From positions 1 through 6,869 of the forward strand of contig CALDSM010000199.1 in the NCBI GenBank assembly GCA_937923585.1: DNA of 6,869 nucleotides, read 5' to 3'. The translations under genes and the position numbers were made by a program. Under the pieces are notes generated by a model. It saw only the letters and a list, made by a program, of their open reading frames with translations. It had not been told where the DNA came from and did not search any database. The DNA is from an uncultured bacterium (GTDB lineage: Bacteria > Hydrogenedentota > Hydrogenedentia > Hydrogenedentales > CAITNO01). Positions 1 through 5,100 of this stretch are shown in pieces; within the stretch, counting starts at the first letter, position 1; every line of letters starts with the position of its first letter.

Positions 1-87
1 GGGGTGGTCGCGCAGCGCCAGCACCACGGGGCACAGCTTTATCGCTTCCGGCCGAGTGCCAAAGATGATGGAGACGATCTTCTTCAC
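1..87 (-). CDS. wecB: UDP-N-acetylglucosamine 2-epimerase (non-hydrolysing), 5' fragment
   Basis: Reading the minus strand from GTG at 87-85 gives 29 codons that run open to the contig edge. They contain IIFGTRPEAIKLCPVV, the N-terminal signature of the WecB/MnaA family, which begins with a beta strand followed by the GTRPEAIK loop. Family members interconvert UDP-GlcNAc and UDP-ManNAc in the cytoplasm, feeding surface polysaccharide synthesis. Full-length members have roughly 360-400 residues, so over 90% of the gene lies beyond base 1. GTG is chosen as start because the signature normally begins two to five residues after the initiator and no in-frame ATG lies just upstream. No Shine-Dalgarno is visible; a TATAAT box ends six bases before the GTG. 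The gene diverges from the one at 355. The family call is firm; whether the full protein is active cannot be seen. Confidence 0.87.
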   Translation of the reverse strand, partial: MKKIVSIIFGTRPEAIKLCPVVLALRDHP

Positions 88-93
88 GTGCTG

Positions 94-102
94 ATTATAG
101 CA
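94..102 (-). promoter_or_regulatory. Extended -10 promoter for wecB, probably giving a leaderless transcript
   Basis: On the minus strand the sequence is TGCTATAAT, a perfect -10 hexamer (99-94) with the TGn extension (102-100). Six bases then separate it from the GTG at 87-85, so transcription would start at or within a base or two of the start codon. There is no convincing -35 element at 16-18 bases, which an extended -10 promoter does not need. The box matching consensus is seen directly; leaderless translation is inferred from the spacing and the lack of a ribosome binding site. Confidence 0.5.
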
Positions 103-271
103 TCCCGGACATGACCATCCAGAAAGGTTCTTTTGTGGAGAGTGCGGCGGCAGCGACGCCGCTTTGTGCCGACGAACGCCAAGCAACGCCGGCCCATCAG
201 CCTGTGGCTTTCGTGCCTTCAACTGACCTCAACGGTCAACCGTCGGTTAATGCCCACTTTCGGTATACACT

Positions 272-311
272 CCCCTAAGAAATGCAACACTTGGTGCAGA
301 TCTTATAGGGG
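272..311 (+). promoter_or_regulatory. Interrupted hairpin upstream of the 355-921 gene
   Basis: CCCCTA (272-277) pairs with TAGGGG (306-311), AGA (278-280) with TCT (301-303) leaving a two-base bulge, and TGCA (283-286) with TGCA (295-298) around an eight-base loop. The stem ends 43 bases before the ATG at 355. There is no T-run after it, so it is not an ordinary terminator. It could be a leader-RNA structure or a protein-binding dyad; nothing in the sequence decides which. Confidence 0.4.
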
Positions 312-354
312 CACTTGTAACGGAAATGGGGAAACACACAACCGGAGAACGATC

Positions 355-921
355 ATGAACCTCGAAAAACTCGCACAGCCCGCCGCCTGGATGAACCCGG
401 AAGAACGCCACACCGCAGCCGCCCTCATCGCCGCATTCCAACGTCTGTTCACCGAACGCGGCGTCCCCGAAAACCCCTTCATCGCCCTGCGCCTGCAGGA
501 TTGCCTCGTCCATTACACCCTCTGCCGACGCCTCGAAAACGGCCTTCTCGCCGGTTCCGGAGACATCACCCCCGCGGAGGCCGCGCAAATCGGCAGGGTG
601 CGCGACCGCCTCCGCCGCGCGCTCAAGGATCTCGAAGACACCGCCAAGAAGCTCGCCCCGCCTGCCGAATCCAGTTCCAAGACATCCCGCAAAGGCGTCC
701 CCCCTGAAACACCCGCCGTCACCCCGCTCGATCCCCAGAAAGAAGTCCAAAACCCAACCGCCCCGCCCCCTGTTTCCCCCACACGTCCCACCGGTCCTGC
801 GGGTCCCACAAGCCCCATCCCCACCACCACACCCGCCATCGCCATAGAGCGCCCCACACCCCAGCCCGTCATCCACATCCCCAGACCGGAACCCCTCGTC
901 TTCCAGCAACGCCCCAAATAA
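355..921 (+). CDS. Hypothetical protein with helical N-terminal half and proline-rich C-terminal tail
   Basis: This 188-residue protein is not one I recognise. ATG at 355 is chosen because GGAG (344-347) lies seven bases upstream; the frame stays open to 133, but the extra residues look like translated spacer. Residues 1-100 are rich in Ala, Leu, Glu and Arg and are predicted helical, ending in a charged stretch (RVRDRLRRALKDLEDTAKK, residues 81-99). Residues 101-188 hold 25 prolines plus many Thr and Ser, typical of a disordered linker or an SH3-like ligand. There is no signal peptide or membrane segment, so it is probably cytoplasmic. The compact helical head followed by a low-complexity tail suggests an adaptor or small DNA-packaging-type protein, but no motif supports a specific family. 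It stands alone: wecB is divergent and the downstream spacer holds no clear terminator. It is probably a real gene given the ribosome binding site and strong C bias at third codon positions. Confidence 0.7.
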   Translation: MNLEKLAQPAAWMNPEERHTAAALIAAFQRLFTERGVPENPFIALRLQDCLVHYTLCRRLENGLLAGSGDITPAEAAQIGRVRDRLRRALKDLEDTAKKLAPPAESSSKTSRKGVPPETPAVTPLDPQKEVQNPTAPPPVSPTRPTGPAGPTSPIPTTTPAIAIERPTPQPVIHIPRPEPLVFQQRPK

Positions 922-1004
922 TCCCGCACCCGTTGCACATACCCTCGCCTCCAGATTGAATTTGGAAACGCGCGCGCACGCGAAACAGCACTTTGCGCCC
1001 CCTG

Positions 1005-1051
1005 TCCGTATTACTATGCCCGAAAACGTTCGCAAGCCGCCGTGATTTCAC
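1005..1051 (+). repeat. Duplicated spacer block, copy A
   Basis: This block shares, in the same order and nearly the same spacing, TCCGTA, TACTATG, TTCGCAAG, GTGAT and TTCAC with the block at 1347-1394. A third, partial match starts at 1140 (TCCGTACTACT). The copies differ by substitutions and one-base indels, as expected of an old dispersed repeat. Confidence 0.65.
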
Positions 1052-1234
1052 CTCTTGTTCGTTCCTTTCAGATCTCAGATGCTCTCCCTTCTCAGTGTGC
1101 CTCTGTGGCCTCTGTGGTTCTTTCTTCTTCCGTGTGCTTTCCGTACTACTGTCTGTCATCTTCTTGTTTTCTTCCGCAGGAGTTCGCAGCGAGTCATCTG
1201 CAAGTCAAGCCGTGCAAAGTGGATAGAAGACGTC

Positions 1235-1314
1235 ATGCTCTCTGCGTTCTTGCGCTCTTGCGGTTGGCCTCTTTCTTCTTCAACCGCAAAGATCGCAGAG
1301 AACACAAAGAAAAT
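1235..1314. repeat. Inverted pair of spacer modules (possible hairpin)
   Basis: TTGCGGTTG (1258-1266) and CAACCGCAA (1281-1289) form a perfect nine-base-pair stem around a 14-base loop. The similarity continues outward with small gaps, so 1235-1266 reversed resembles 1281-1314 over about 32 bases. It is thus two opposite-facing copies of the same module run rather than a simple terminator. There is no T-run after it. Confidence 0.6.
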
Positions 1315-1346
1315 GAAATCGCAGACGAGTGCACCGCCCTTCTTCT

Positions 1347-1394
1347 TCCGTACTACTATGTCCCAGAATCTTCGCAAGAGGCGGTGATATTCAC
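1347..1394 (+). repeat. Duplicated spacer block, copy B
   Basis: Second copy of the block at 1005-1051, one base longer. It follows the purine form of the 8-10-base module directly, while copy A is followed by the pyrimidine form. Confidence 0.65.
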
Positions 1395-1418
1395 ACTGCT
1401 TTTTCCGTGTCGATCCGT

Positions 1419-1499
1419 GTATTCCGTGGTTCAGTCTGCTTCGTCTTTTGTCCTTTGTCCTTTGGTTGCGGCTCCGCTGCTCCAAGTATTCCGTGGTTC
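1419..1499 (+). repeat. Exact 14-base direct repeat
   Basis: GTATTCCGTGGTTC occurs at 1419-1432 and again, identically, at 1486-1499, 67 bases apart. Both lie inside the module-rich spacer and end the CCGTG-type runs. Confidence 0.7.
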
Positions 1500-1596
1500 C
1501 ATCTTCTTTCCGCTCCGCGCTTCTCTGCGTCCCCTGCGCCTCGGCGTTACCCTGCTTTCTCTTCCCAATTCTTTGGTTGCGGCCAACCGCTGCTCC
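1460..1596 (+). repeat. Two-part direct repeat
   Basis: CTTTGGTTGCGGC is found at 1460-1472 and 1571-1583, each followed shortly by CCGCTGCTCC (1474-1483 and 1587-1596). The gap between the two parts differs by two bases, so these are diverged copies of one longer unit. Confidence 0.7.
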
Positions 1597-1625
1597 ATGT
1601 CAATCCGCGCGTCCGTGTTGGTCCG

Positions 1626-1658
1626 TTGACCTCCGCGCCCCCAAAGTTGTAACGTTAC
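1626..1658 (+). promoter_or_regulatory. Candidate promoter with overlapping palindromic operator before the GH172 gene
   Basis: TTGACC (1626-1631, five of six matches to the -35 consensus) is followed after 16 bases by TGTAAC (1648-1653, four of six to the -10). GTAACGTTAC (1649-1658) is a perfect ten-base palindrome with a central CG, the layout of LacI-family operators, and it overlaps the proposed -10. It lies 53 bases before the ATG at 1712. The -35 is itself part of a spacer repeat module, so the promoter call is tentative. Confidence 0.35.
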
Positions 1659-1711
1659 TGCCGCGAAGAACCGCGAATCACGGCCATCAACCCAAGGGAG
1701 CGCGATGCAAC

Positions 1712-2860
1712 ATGAACGCCAACTGCTGGATTCTGCCTTTGTTCCTACTCGCCATCATGCTTTGGATGCCGCTTGCCTCCGCGCAGACGACCGACATGAG
1801 CCAGGTCTGCAAGATAAAGGACGCGGAGAGCCGCTCCATCAGCCCGGAGAACCTCACCGGGGAAAAGGGCAAGGGCGGCATGGCGACGCTGGAGCAGGGA
1901 ACCGCCAAGAAAGCGGCCCGCGAACTGGGCCAGGGCTGGAAGGTGAACCCCTATATCCACATCGAGTCGGGGAAGACCTTCACGCTCGGCCAGTTTGAAG
2001 GCGCGGGCGTCATCAACCACATCTGGATGACGCCGGTCGGCGATTACCGCCTGCTCATCATGCGCTTCTACTGGGACGGTGAAACGGAGCCGTCAGTCGT
2101 CGCGCCCGCGGGCGATTTCTTCGCCTCCGGCTGGGGCATGGGCAACGAGCCGCGCATCACCTCGCTGGCGATCTGCGTCAATCCCCGCAGCGGCCTCAAT
2201 TCCTACTGGCAGATGCCCTTCCGCAAGGGGTTCCGCATCACCATGGAAAACATGGGCGACAAAACCGCCACCATCTACTACTCGATCAACTTCTCGCTGG
2301 AAGCCGTTCCGGACAACGCAGGCCTGTTCCATGCGCAGTTCCGCCGTGTGAACCCGCTGCCGTTCAAGGAGGACTACACCATCCTCGACGGCGTCAAGGG
2401 CGCGGGCCAGTACGTGGGCACCTACCTCACCCACGGCGCGAACAGCCCCGGCTGGTGGGGCGAGGGCGAGGCCAAGTTCTTCGTTGACGGCGACACGCAG
2501 TTCCCCACCATCTGCGGCACCGGCGAAGAGGACTACTTCTGCGGCTCCTACGGCTACAACGAGCGCGACGTGAACGGAAAGACGGTGTACGAAAACTTCT
2601 CCAGCCCCTACACCGGGTTCCATCAGATTCCGTACAAGGGCGAGCAGCGCCGCTTCGGCCAGTACCGCTGGCACCTGACCGACCCCATCCGCTTCAAGAG
2701 CGACCTGCGCGTGATCATCCAGTCCATCGGCTGGCAGAGCGAGGGCCGCTACCTGCCGCTCCAGGACGACCTCGGCTCCGTCGCCTACTGGTACCAGACC
2801 GAGCCCCATGCCGCCTTCCCGGCATTGCCGGAAAAGGACAAACTGGTCATCAAGGACTGA
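1712..2860 (+). CDS. Secreted glycoside hydrolase family 172 (DUF2961) protein
   Basis: The 382-residue product matches the DUF2961/GH172 family over its whole length. Residues 1-24 form a Sec signal peptide with a hydrophobic core and an ASA-QT cleavage site. Family landmarks follow in order: GEKGKGGMAT (50-59), GWKVNPYI near 75-82, INHIWMT (101-107), GTGEEDYF (269-276, the acidic motif of the active-site region) and VAYWYQTEP (357-365) near the end. Characterised GH172 enzymes act on fructofuranosides or D-arabinofuranosides and assemble as oligomers of double jelly-roll subunits. The substrate here cannot be read from sequence. ATG at 1712 is chosen because AAGGGAG (1694-1700) lies 11 bases upstream; the frame is open to 1448 through repeat-rich spacer and the extra residues would bury the signal peptide. 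It probably works in the periplasm or outside the cell. Length is typical for a short family member; nothing is missing. Confidence 0.9.
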   Translation: MNANCWILPLFLLAIMLWMPLASAQTTDMSQVCKIKDAESRSISPENLTGEKGKGGMATLEQGTAKKAARELGQGWKVNPYIHIESGKTFTLGQFEGAGVINHIWMTPVGDYRLLIMRFYWDGETEPSVVAPAGDFFASGWGMGNEPRITSLAICVNPRSGLNSYWQMPFRKGFRITMENMGDKTATIYYSINFSLEAVPDNAGLFHAQFRRVNPLPFKEDYTILDGVKGAGQYVGTYLTHGANSPGWWGEGEAKFFVDGDTQFPTICGTGEEDYFCGSYGYNERDVNGKTVYENFSSPYTGFHQIPYKGEQRRFGQYRWHLTDPIRFKSDLRVIIQSIGWQSEGRYLPLQDDLGSVAYWYQTEPHAAFPALPEKDKLVIKD

Positions 2861-2870
2861 ATTCCTCCCT

Positions 2871-2910
2871 GACAGCAGGCCTTCCTCTGTTTCCTCTTAT
2901 TCCTCCTGTC
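2871..2910. other. Long-loop inverted repeat at the end of two convergent genes
   Basis: GACAGCAGG (2871-2879) and CCTCCTGTC (2902-2910) can pair at eight of nine positions across a 22-base loop. It lies between the GH172 stop and the end of the minus-strand gene, overlapping the latter's last codons. Without a T-run or short loop it is at best a weak two-way terminator. Confidence 0.2.
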
Positions 2911-3439
2911 GAGGTTGGTCTTCTTCAACGGAATGCGACGTCTCTAATGAAAGCCGGAACTCCAAGAGAAAGCGCGGCAAGGGATGCAAATTCTCTTGCC
3001 CCAGCGCCCGCAACTTGTTCTTGCCAACTTTATGGTTAAGCACGGCGAGAGTAACCAGCAAAGGATTTCTATCATTTAAACTATCATGCACCCTGCGCTG
3101 AGTGAATTGCCAGCAAGATTCATAGAAGTCGTATAGGCTGAATTCGCCAGATTCAACCAGTTTGCCAGCTGTTCTTTGATCGTCCCCCAACGGAGGGTGT
3201 TGTGGGTAACGCACCTCCCTCAGTTCGACCAGTTCATTGCGAAATCTATGCCCAAATCTCATCAAAGCTGAGGACGTTGAGATATCAACGACCTCTGTTC
3301 CATCAATCGTGATCCACGCGCGGCTCTGCCCTAGAGCATCTTTGGGAGGGTGATACCTTGTGCAATGAAGATGTATCCGACCTCTAATGCTCGGCGCAAA
3401 ATCATCCTCAAGCATCTTCTTTAGTTTTGACCATCTCAT
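2897..3439 (-). CDS. SF0329 family protein of unknown function
   Basis: The 180-residue product begins MRWSKLKKMLEDDFAPSIRG and has HCTRYH (25-30), GQSRAWITIDGTEV (37-50), a middle region with FSLYDFYESCWQF (100-112), a stretch of the form NPLLVTLAVLNHKVGKNKLR (125-144) and LHPLPRFLLEFRLSLE (151-166). This order fits the small SF0329 family of soluble proteins. No biochemical role is established. ATG at 3439 is chosen because the family starts with this WSKLKK motif; the frame runs open to 3556, but the first part of that is a translated REP-like repeat. No clear Shine-Dalgarno is visible. Base composition differs sharply from its neighbours (24/60 G+C at 3061-3120 and 26/60 at 3241-3300, against 39/60 at 2461-2520), suggesting recent transfer. 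It sits convergent to the GH172 gene and downstream of the propeller gene on the same strand, 118 bases away. The family call is from recall of the motif order. Confidence 0.75.
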   Translation of the reverse strand: MRWSKLKKMLEDDFAPSIRGRIHLHCTRYHPPKDALGQSRAWITIDGTEVVDISTSSALMRFGHRFRNELVELREVRYPQHPPLGDDQRTAGKLVESGEFSLYDFYESCWQFTQRRVHDSLNDRNPLLVTLAVLNHKVGKNKLRALGQENLHPLPRFLLEFRLSLETSHSVEEDQPRQEE

Positions 3440-3519
3440 AGATGATGATTGTAGCCTATATTCGTTCAGCACGCCACCATCTCGTTCACGCAATGGCCCC
3501 GAACTCGGGCTATGGTTAT

Positions 3520-3548
3520 AAGAGATTGCCGCGCTTCGCTCGCAATGA
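3520..3548 (-). repeat. REP-like repeat, single arm
   Basis: On the minus strand this reads CATTGCGAGCGAAGC followed by GCGGCAATCTCTT. It matches the right arm of the repeat at 6661-6754 (plus-strand reading) at 26 of 29 bases. AACCAT follows shortly after, as it does after the left arm of that copy. A second arm is not recognisable nearby, so this copy is solo or truncated. It lies between the SF0329-type and propeller genes. Confidence 0.7.
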
Positions 3549-3557
3549 AGGGCCAAA

Positions 3558-4709
3558 TCAGTTCTTTTCCGGCACTCCCGGAATGTGCAAATCAGCGCAG
3601 CCGGGCCGCGTGGAAATCACACGTTCGCAGGCCACACCCCACATCTCCCAGCCGCCGTCAATGTAGTTGTCGTTGGACGGACGGCCGCAGGCCTGGCAAT
3701 ACAGGTACCACTTCCCCTCTATCAGATAGAAGGCCGGCGTCGCGACGTGGTAGAGCGTCTTGTCGTCGTAGAGTCCCTGCCATTGCGTTTGCAGCACGGT
3801 GTCGGGGTCAAGCTGCGTCCATCCCTTCACCGGGTCCGTGCTGACGGCCAGCACGGGACGCCACCGCTTGCCGTGCTCTATGCCCACCTCGATGGAAAGC
3901 ACATACGTCTTGTCCACCTTGAAGATCTGGTGCCACTCATAATAGGCGTTGGGCGTGGAGGGAAAGATCTGGCCCATGCCGCGCGGATCGTCCGCGTTGA
4001 GCTGCCGTGTCCAGGTCTTGCCGTCCTTCGATGTTGCCAGCCGAATTCCGGGCAACACCCCGTCCTTGCCCCGGTACGAGTAGTACATGTACCAGTCCCA
4101 ACCCTTGGCCTCGGCGTTCCACTCGCGCATCACCGCCGCCTGCGAGGACATTTCCTCATGATACGGCGCGGCGGGTTCCGGTGCCAGCACCGGGGCCGTG
4201 CCAAACCGCTTGATGTTGGCCGCCGTCACCCCCGAATACCCGTCCTCGCCTGCGGGACAAATGGCCAGGCCGATCCGGTCCTGCACGTTTCCGGCCGCAC
4301 CGGAGTAATAGATGTAGTAGGCGTCCTCCTCGGGGATGTAGAGCACCGTGTCCAGCCGGAGGCTGCCGCGGTCCCAGCCCTTCTCGCTGGGAGGAAAAAC
4401 CGGGTTTGCCTCGTCCTGGTGCCACTGGAACGGTGCCTGCACGTCCGCCCACGCCTTGCCAACGGCCGCATAACTTCTGTTGGCTGCGGGCACCGCCCCG
4501 TAGAACATGATCAGCCGCCCCGGCACCTTCGGGTTGGGCAGAACGCAGGGCTCCTCAATCTGCTGCGACATCCACGCATGGCTCGCCCGCGACAGCACCA
4601 TTTCACCGCGCACGGCGGCGGGCTCCGCCGCGCACGCGTCGCGAAGACACCACCCCGCCAGCAAACACACCATGGCAATCCACACCGCTGTCTGAAAAAG
4701 GGTTTGCAT
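3558..4709 (-). CDS. Secreted five-bladed beta-propeller protein, probable glycoside hydrolase (GH43/GH130-like fold)
   Basis: The 383-residue product opens with a Sec signal peptide (hydrophobic residues 8-20, likely cut near ACA-AEP at 27-28). The rest repeats blade-like strands: RLIMFYGAV (65-73), AYYIYYSGAAG (130-140), WDWYMYYSYRG (204-214), and KWYLYCQACG (333-342). Matching inner strands are RIGLAICPAGEDG (145-157), GIRLATSKDGKTW (221-233) and PVLAVSTDPVKGW (285-297). This alternation of aromatic YxxYYSG and xLAxSxDGxxW strands is typical of GH32/43/62/117/130-type propellers. Acidic candidates for catalysis are E52-E53, D120 and E258, but I cannot assign them. ATG at 4709 has AAGGAG (4725-4720) ten bases upstream. 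It diverges from the GT-C gene. The protein is presumably exported to trim a glycan; a non-catalytic sugar-binding propeller is the alternative. The fold is well supported, the enzyme activity less so. Confidence 0.75.
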   Translation of the reverse strand: MQTLFQTAVWIAMVCLLAGWCLRDACAAEPAAVRGEMVLSRASHAWMSQQIEEPCVLPNPKVPGRLIMFYGAVPAANRSYAAVGKAWADVQAPFQWHQDEANPVFPPSEKGWDRGSLRLDTVLYIPEEDAYYIYYSGAAGNVQDRIGLAICPAGEDGYSGVTAANIKRFGTAPVLAPEPAAPYHEEMSSQAAVMREWNAEAKGWDWYMYYSYRGKDGVLPGIRLATSKDGKTWTRQLNADDPRGMGQIFPSTPNAYYEWHQIFKVDKTYVLSIEVGIEHGKRWRPVLAVSTDPVKGWTQLDPDTVLQTQWQGLYDDKTLYHVATPAFYLIEGKWYLYCQACGRPSNDNYIDGGWEMWGVACERVISTRPGCADLHIPGVPEKN

Positions 4710-4780
4710 CGTCGGGACGCTCCTTCAGGTTCCAGTCTTGAACTCTCGGCAAATGTCTAAAGCCCCGGATATTGGACGGC

Positions 4781-4811
4781 AATCCCGGTTCCGCTTCAAT
4801 CCCCCGGTTCC
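4781..4811. repeat. Short direct repeat in the divergent promoter region
   Basis: AATCCCGGTTCC (4781-4792) recurs as AATCCCCCGGTTCC (4798-4811). The CCCGGTTCC cores are 19 bases apart, near two helical turns, as seen in some paired regulator sites. It could equally be chance in GC-rich DNA. Confidence 0.3.
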
Positions 4812-4908
4812 CCATTGTTGTAGGACCCGGTGGGGGTGAAAAGCAAACCTGCAGCGCCGACCGGTGCCCGCGGCGAAGGACTTCTGGCGCTGCGGGCAAG
4901 GCCGTCCA

Positions 4909-4937
4909 TTGCAGACCCGTCCCTGCCAAGGTATAAT
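4909..4937 (+). promoter_or_regulatory. Sigma-70-type promoter for the GT-C glycosyltransferase gene
   Basis: TTGCAG (4909-4914) and a perfect TATAAT (4932-4937) are separated by exactly 17 bases. Only the TTG of the -35 matches consensus. Transcription would begin near 4944, leaving a leader of about 88 bases to the TTG at 5032 or about 157 to the ATG at 5101. Confidence 0.6.
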
Positions 4938-5020
4938 CCACCCGCCGAAGTCATCGCGCAGAAGCAGGCTTGGGCCGGGCCATTTGCGGTTGGGACCGGC
5001 GGCGACGCCAAGACCGGGGC

Positions 5021-5034
5021 AGGAGGGCAGATTG
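5021..5034 (+). promoter_or_regulatory. Perfect Shine-Dalgarno and alternative TTG start for the GT-C gene
   Basis: AGGAGG (5021-5026) lies five bases before a TTG (5032-5034) that is in frame with the ATG at 5101, with no stop between. Starting here adds 23 residues, LGKRHKTHPG then a Pro/Ala/Val-rich stretch, a basic cytoplasmic tail ahead of the first membrane helix. The ATG at 5101 has no recognisable Shine-Dalgarno. Confidence 0.45.
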
Positions 5035-5100
5035 GGAAAGAGGCACAAGACACACCCCGGCACGGGTCCGGTTCCCGCCACCGTCATCGCCCCCCCTGTC

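Larger units (their letters stand above)
1005..1686. repeat. Spacer packed with degenerate 8-10-base modules
   Basis: The 790 bases between 921 and 1712 hold no convincing gene. The plus strand is pyrimidine-rich and carries short runs of a degenerate module (consensus about YYCYGYGKT) at 8-10-base steps. Cores are GTG at 1097, 1105 and 1114; GCG at 1244, 1252 and 1260; CCGTG at 1405, 1415 and 1424; a GCG series in 1524-1547; and CCG at 1605, 1613 and 1623. The complementary purine form appears at 1285, 1294 and 1303 and at 1661 and 1671. Such text, translated as strings like NRKDRREHK or NHGIHG, is widespread in environmental bacterial genomes as spurious proteins. I know of no established function. 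Stretch 922-1004 shows only a weak dyad (950-966) and an alternating purine-pyrimidine run (968-982). Confidence 0.75.
4710..5100. other. Divergent intergenic control region
   Basis: These 391 bases separate the divergent propeller and GT-C genes. They hold the propeller ribosome binding site (4720-4725), a short direct repeat (4781-4811), a good plus-strand promoter (4909-4937) and a strong plus-strand Shine-Dalgarno (5021-5026). A minus-strand promoter is not clear; the best guess, TTGCCG then TAGACA at 17 bases in the 4755-4785 area, has few consensus matches. No terminator or small gene is evident. Confidence 0.5.

Noticed and set aside
144..162. GCGGCG / CGCCGC hairpin with a seven-base loop followed by TTT
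   Set aside because: The stem is only six base pairs, the T-run is three bases, and no plus-strand gene ends before it, so a terminator call is not supported.
968..982. Alternating purine-pyrimidine run of 15 bases (Z-DNA potential)
   Set aside because: It is too short and too common in GC-rich genomes to mean anything without other support.
247..1035. Glycine-rich open frame on the minus strand across the proline-rich gene
   Set aside because: The glycine runs are the complement of proline codons; no start signal or family motif is present.
1042..1652. Overlapping open frames on both strands in the repeat-rich spacer
   Set aside because: They consist of translated repeat modules, rich in Ser, Arg and Phe, with no ribosome binding sites or domains. 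Overlapping frames on both strands are open at once.
1005..1686. Possible CRISPR array, because of regular short repeats
   Set aside because: The units are 8-10 bases, degenerate and without unique spacers of constant length; there are no cas genes.
2093..2809. Open frame on the minus strand opposite the GH172 gene
   Set aside because: Its translation is a Val/Ala/Gly/Leu-rich low-complexity string, while the plus strand matches GH172 throughout.
3585..4760. Long open frame on the plus strand opposite the propeller gene
   Set aside because: It is the antisense shadow of a gene with signal peptide, ribosome binding site and propeller motifs. Its translation is rich in Arg, His, Pro and Val with no domain pattern.
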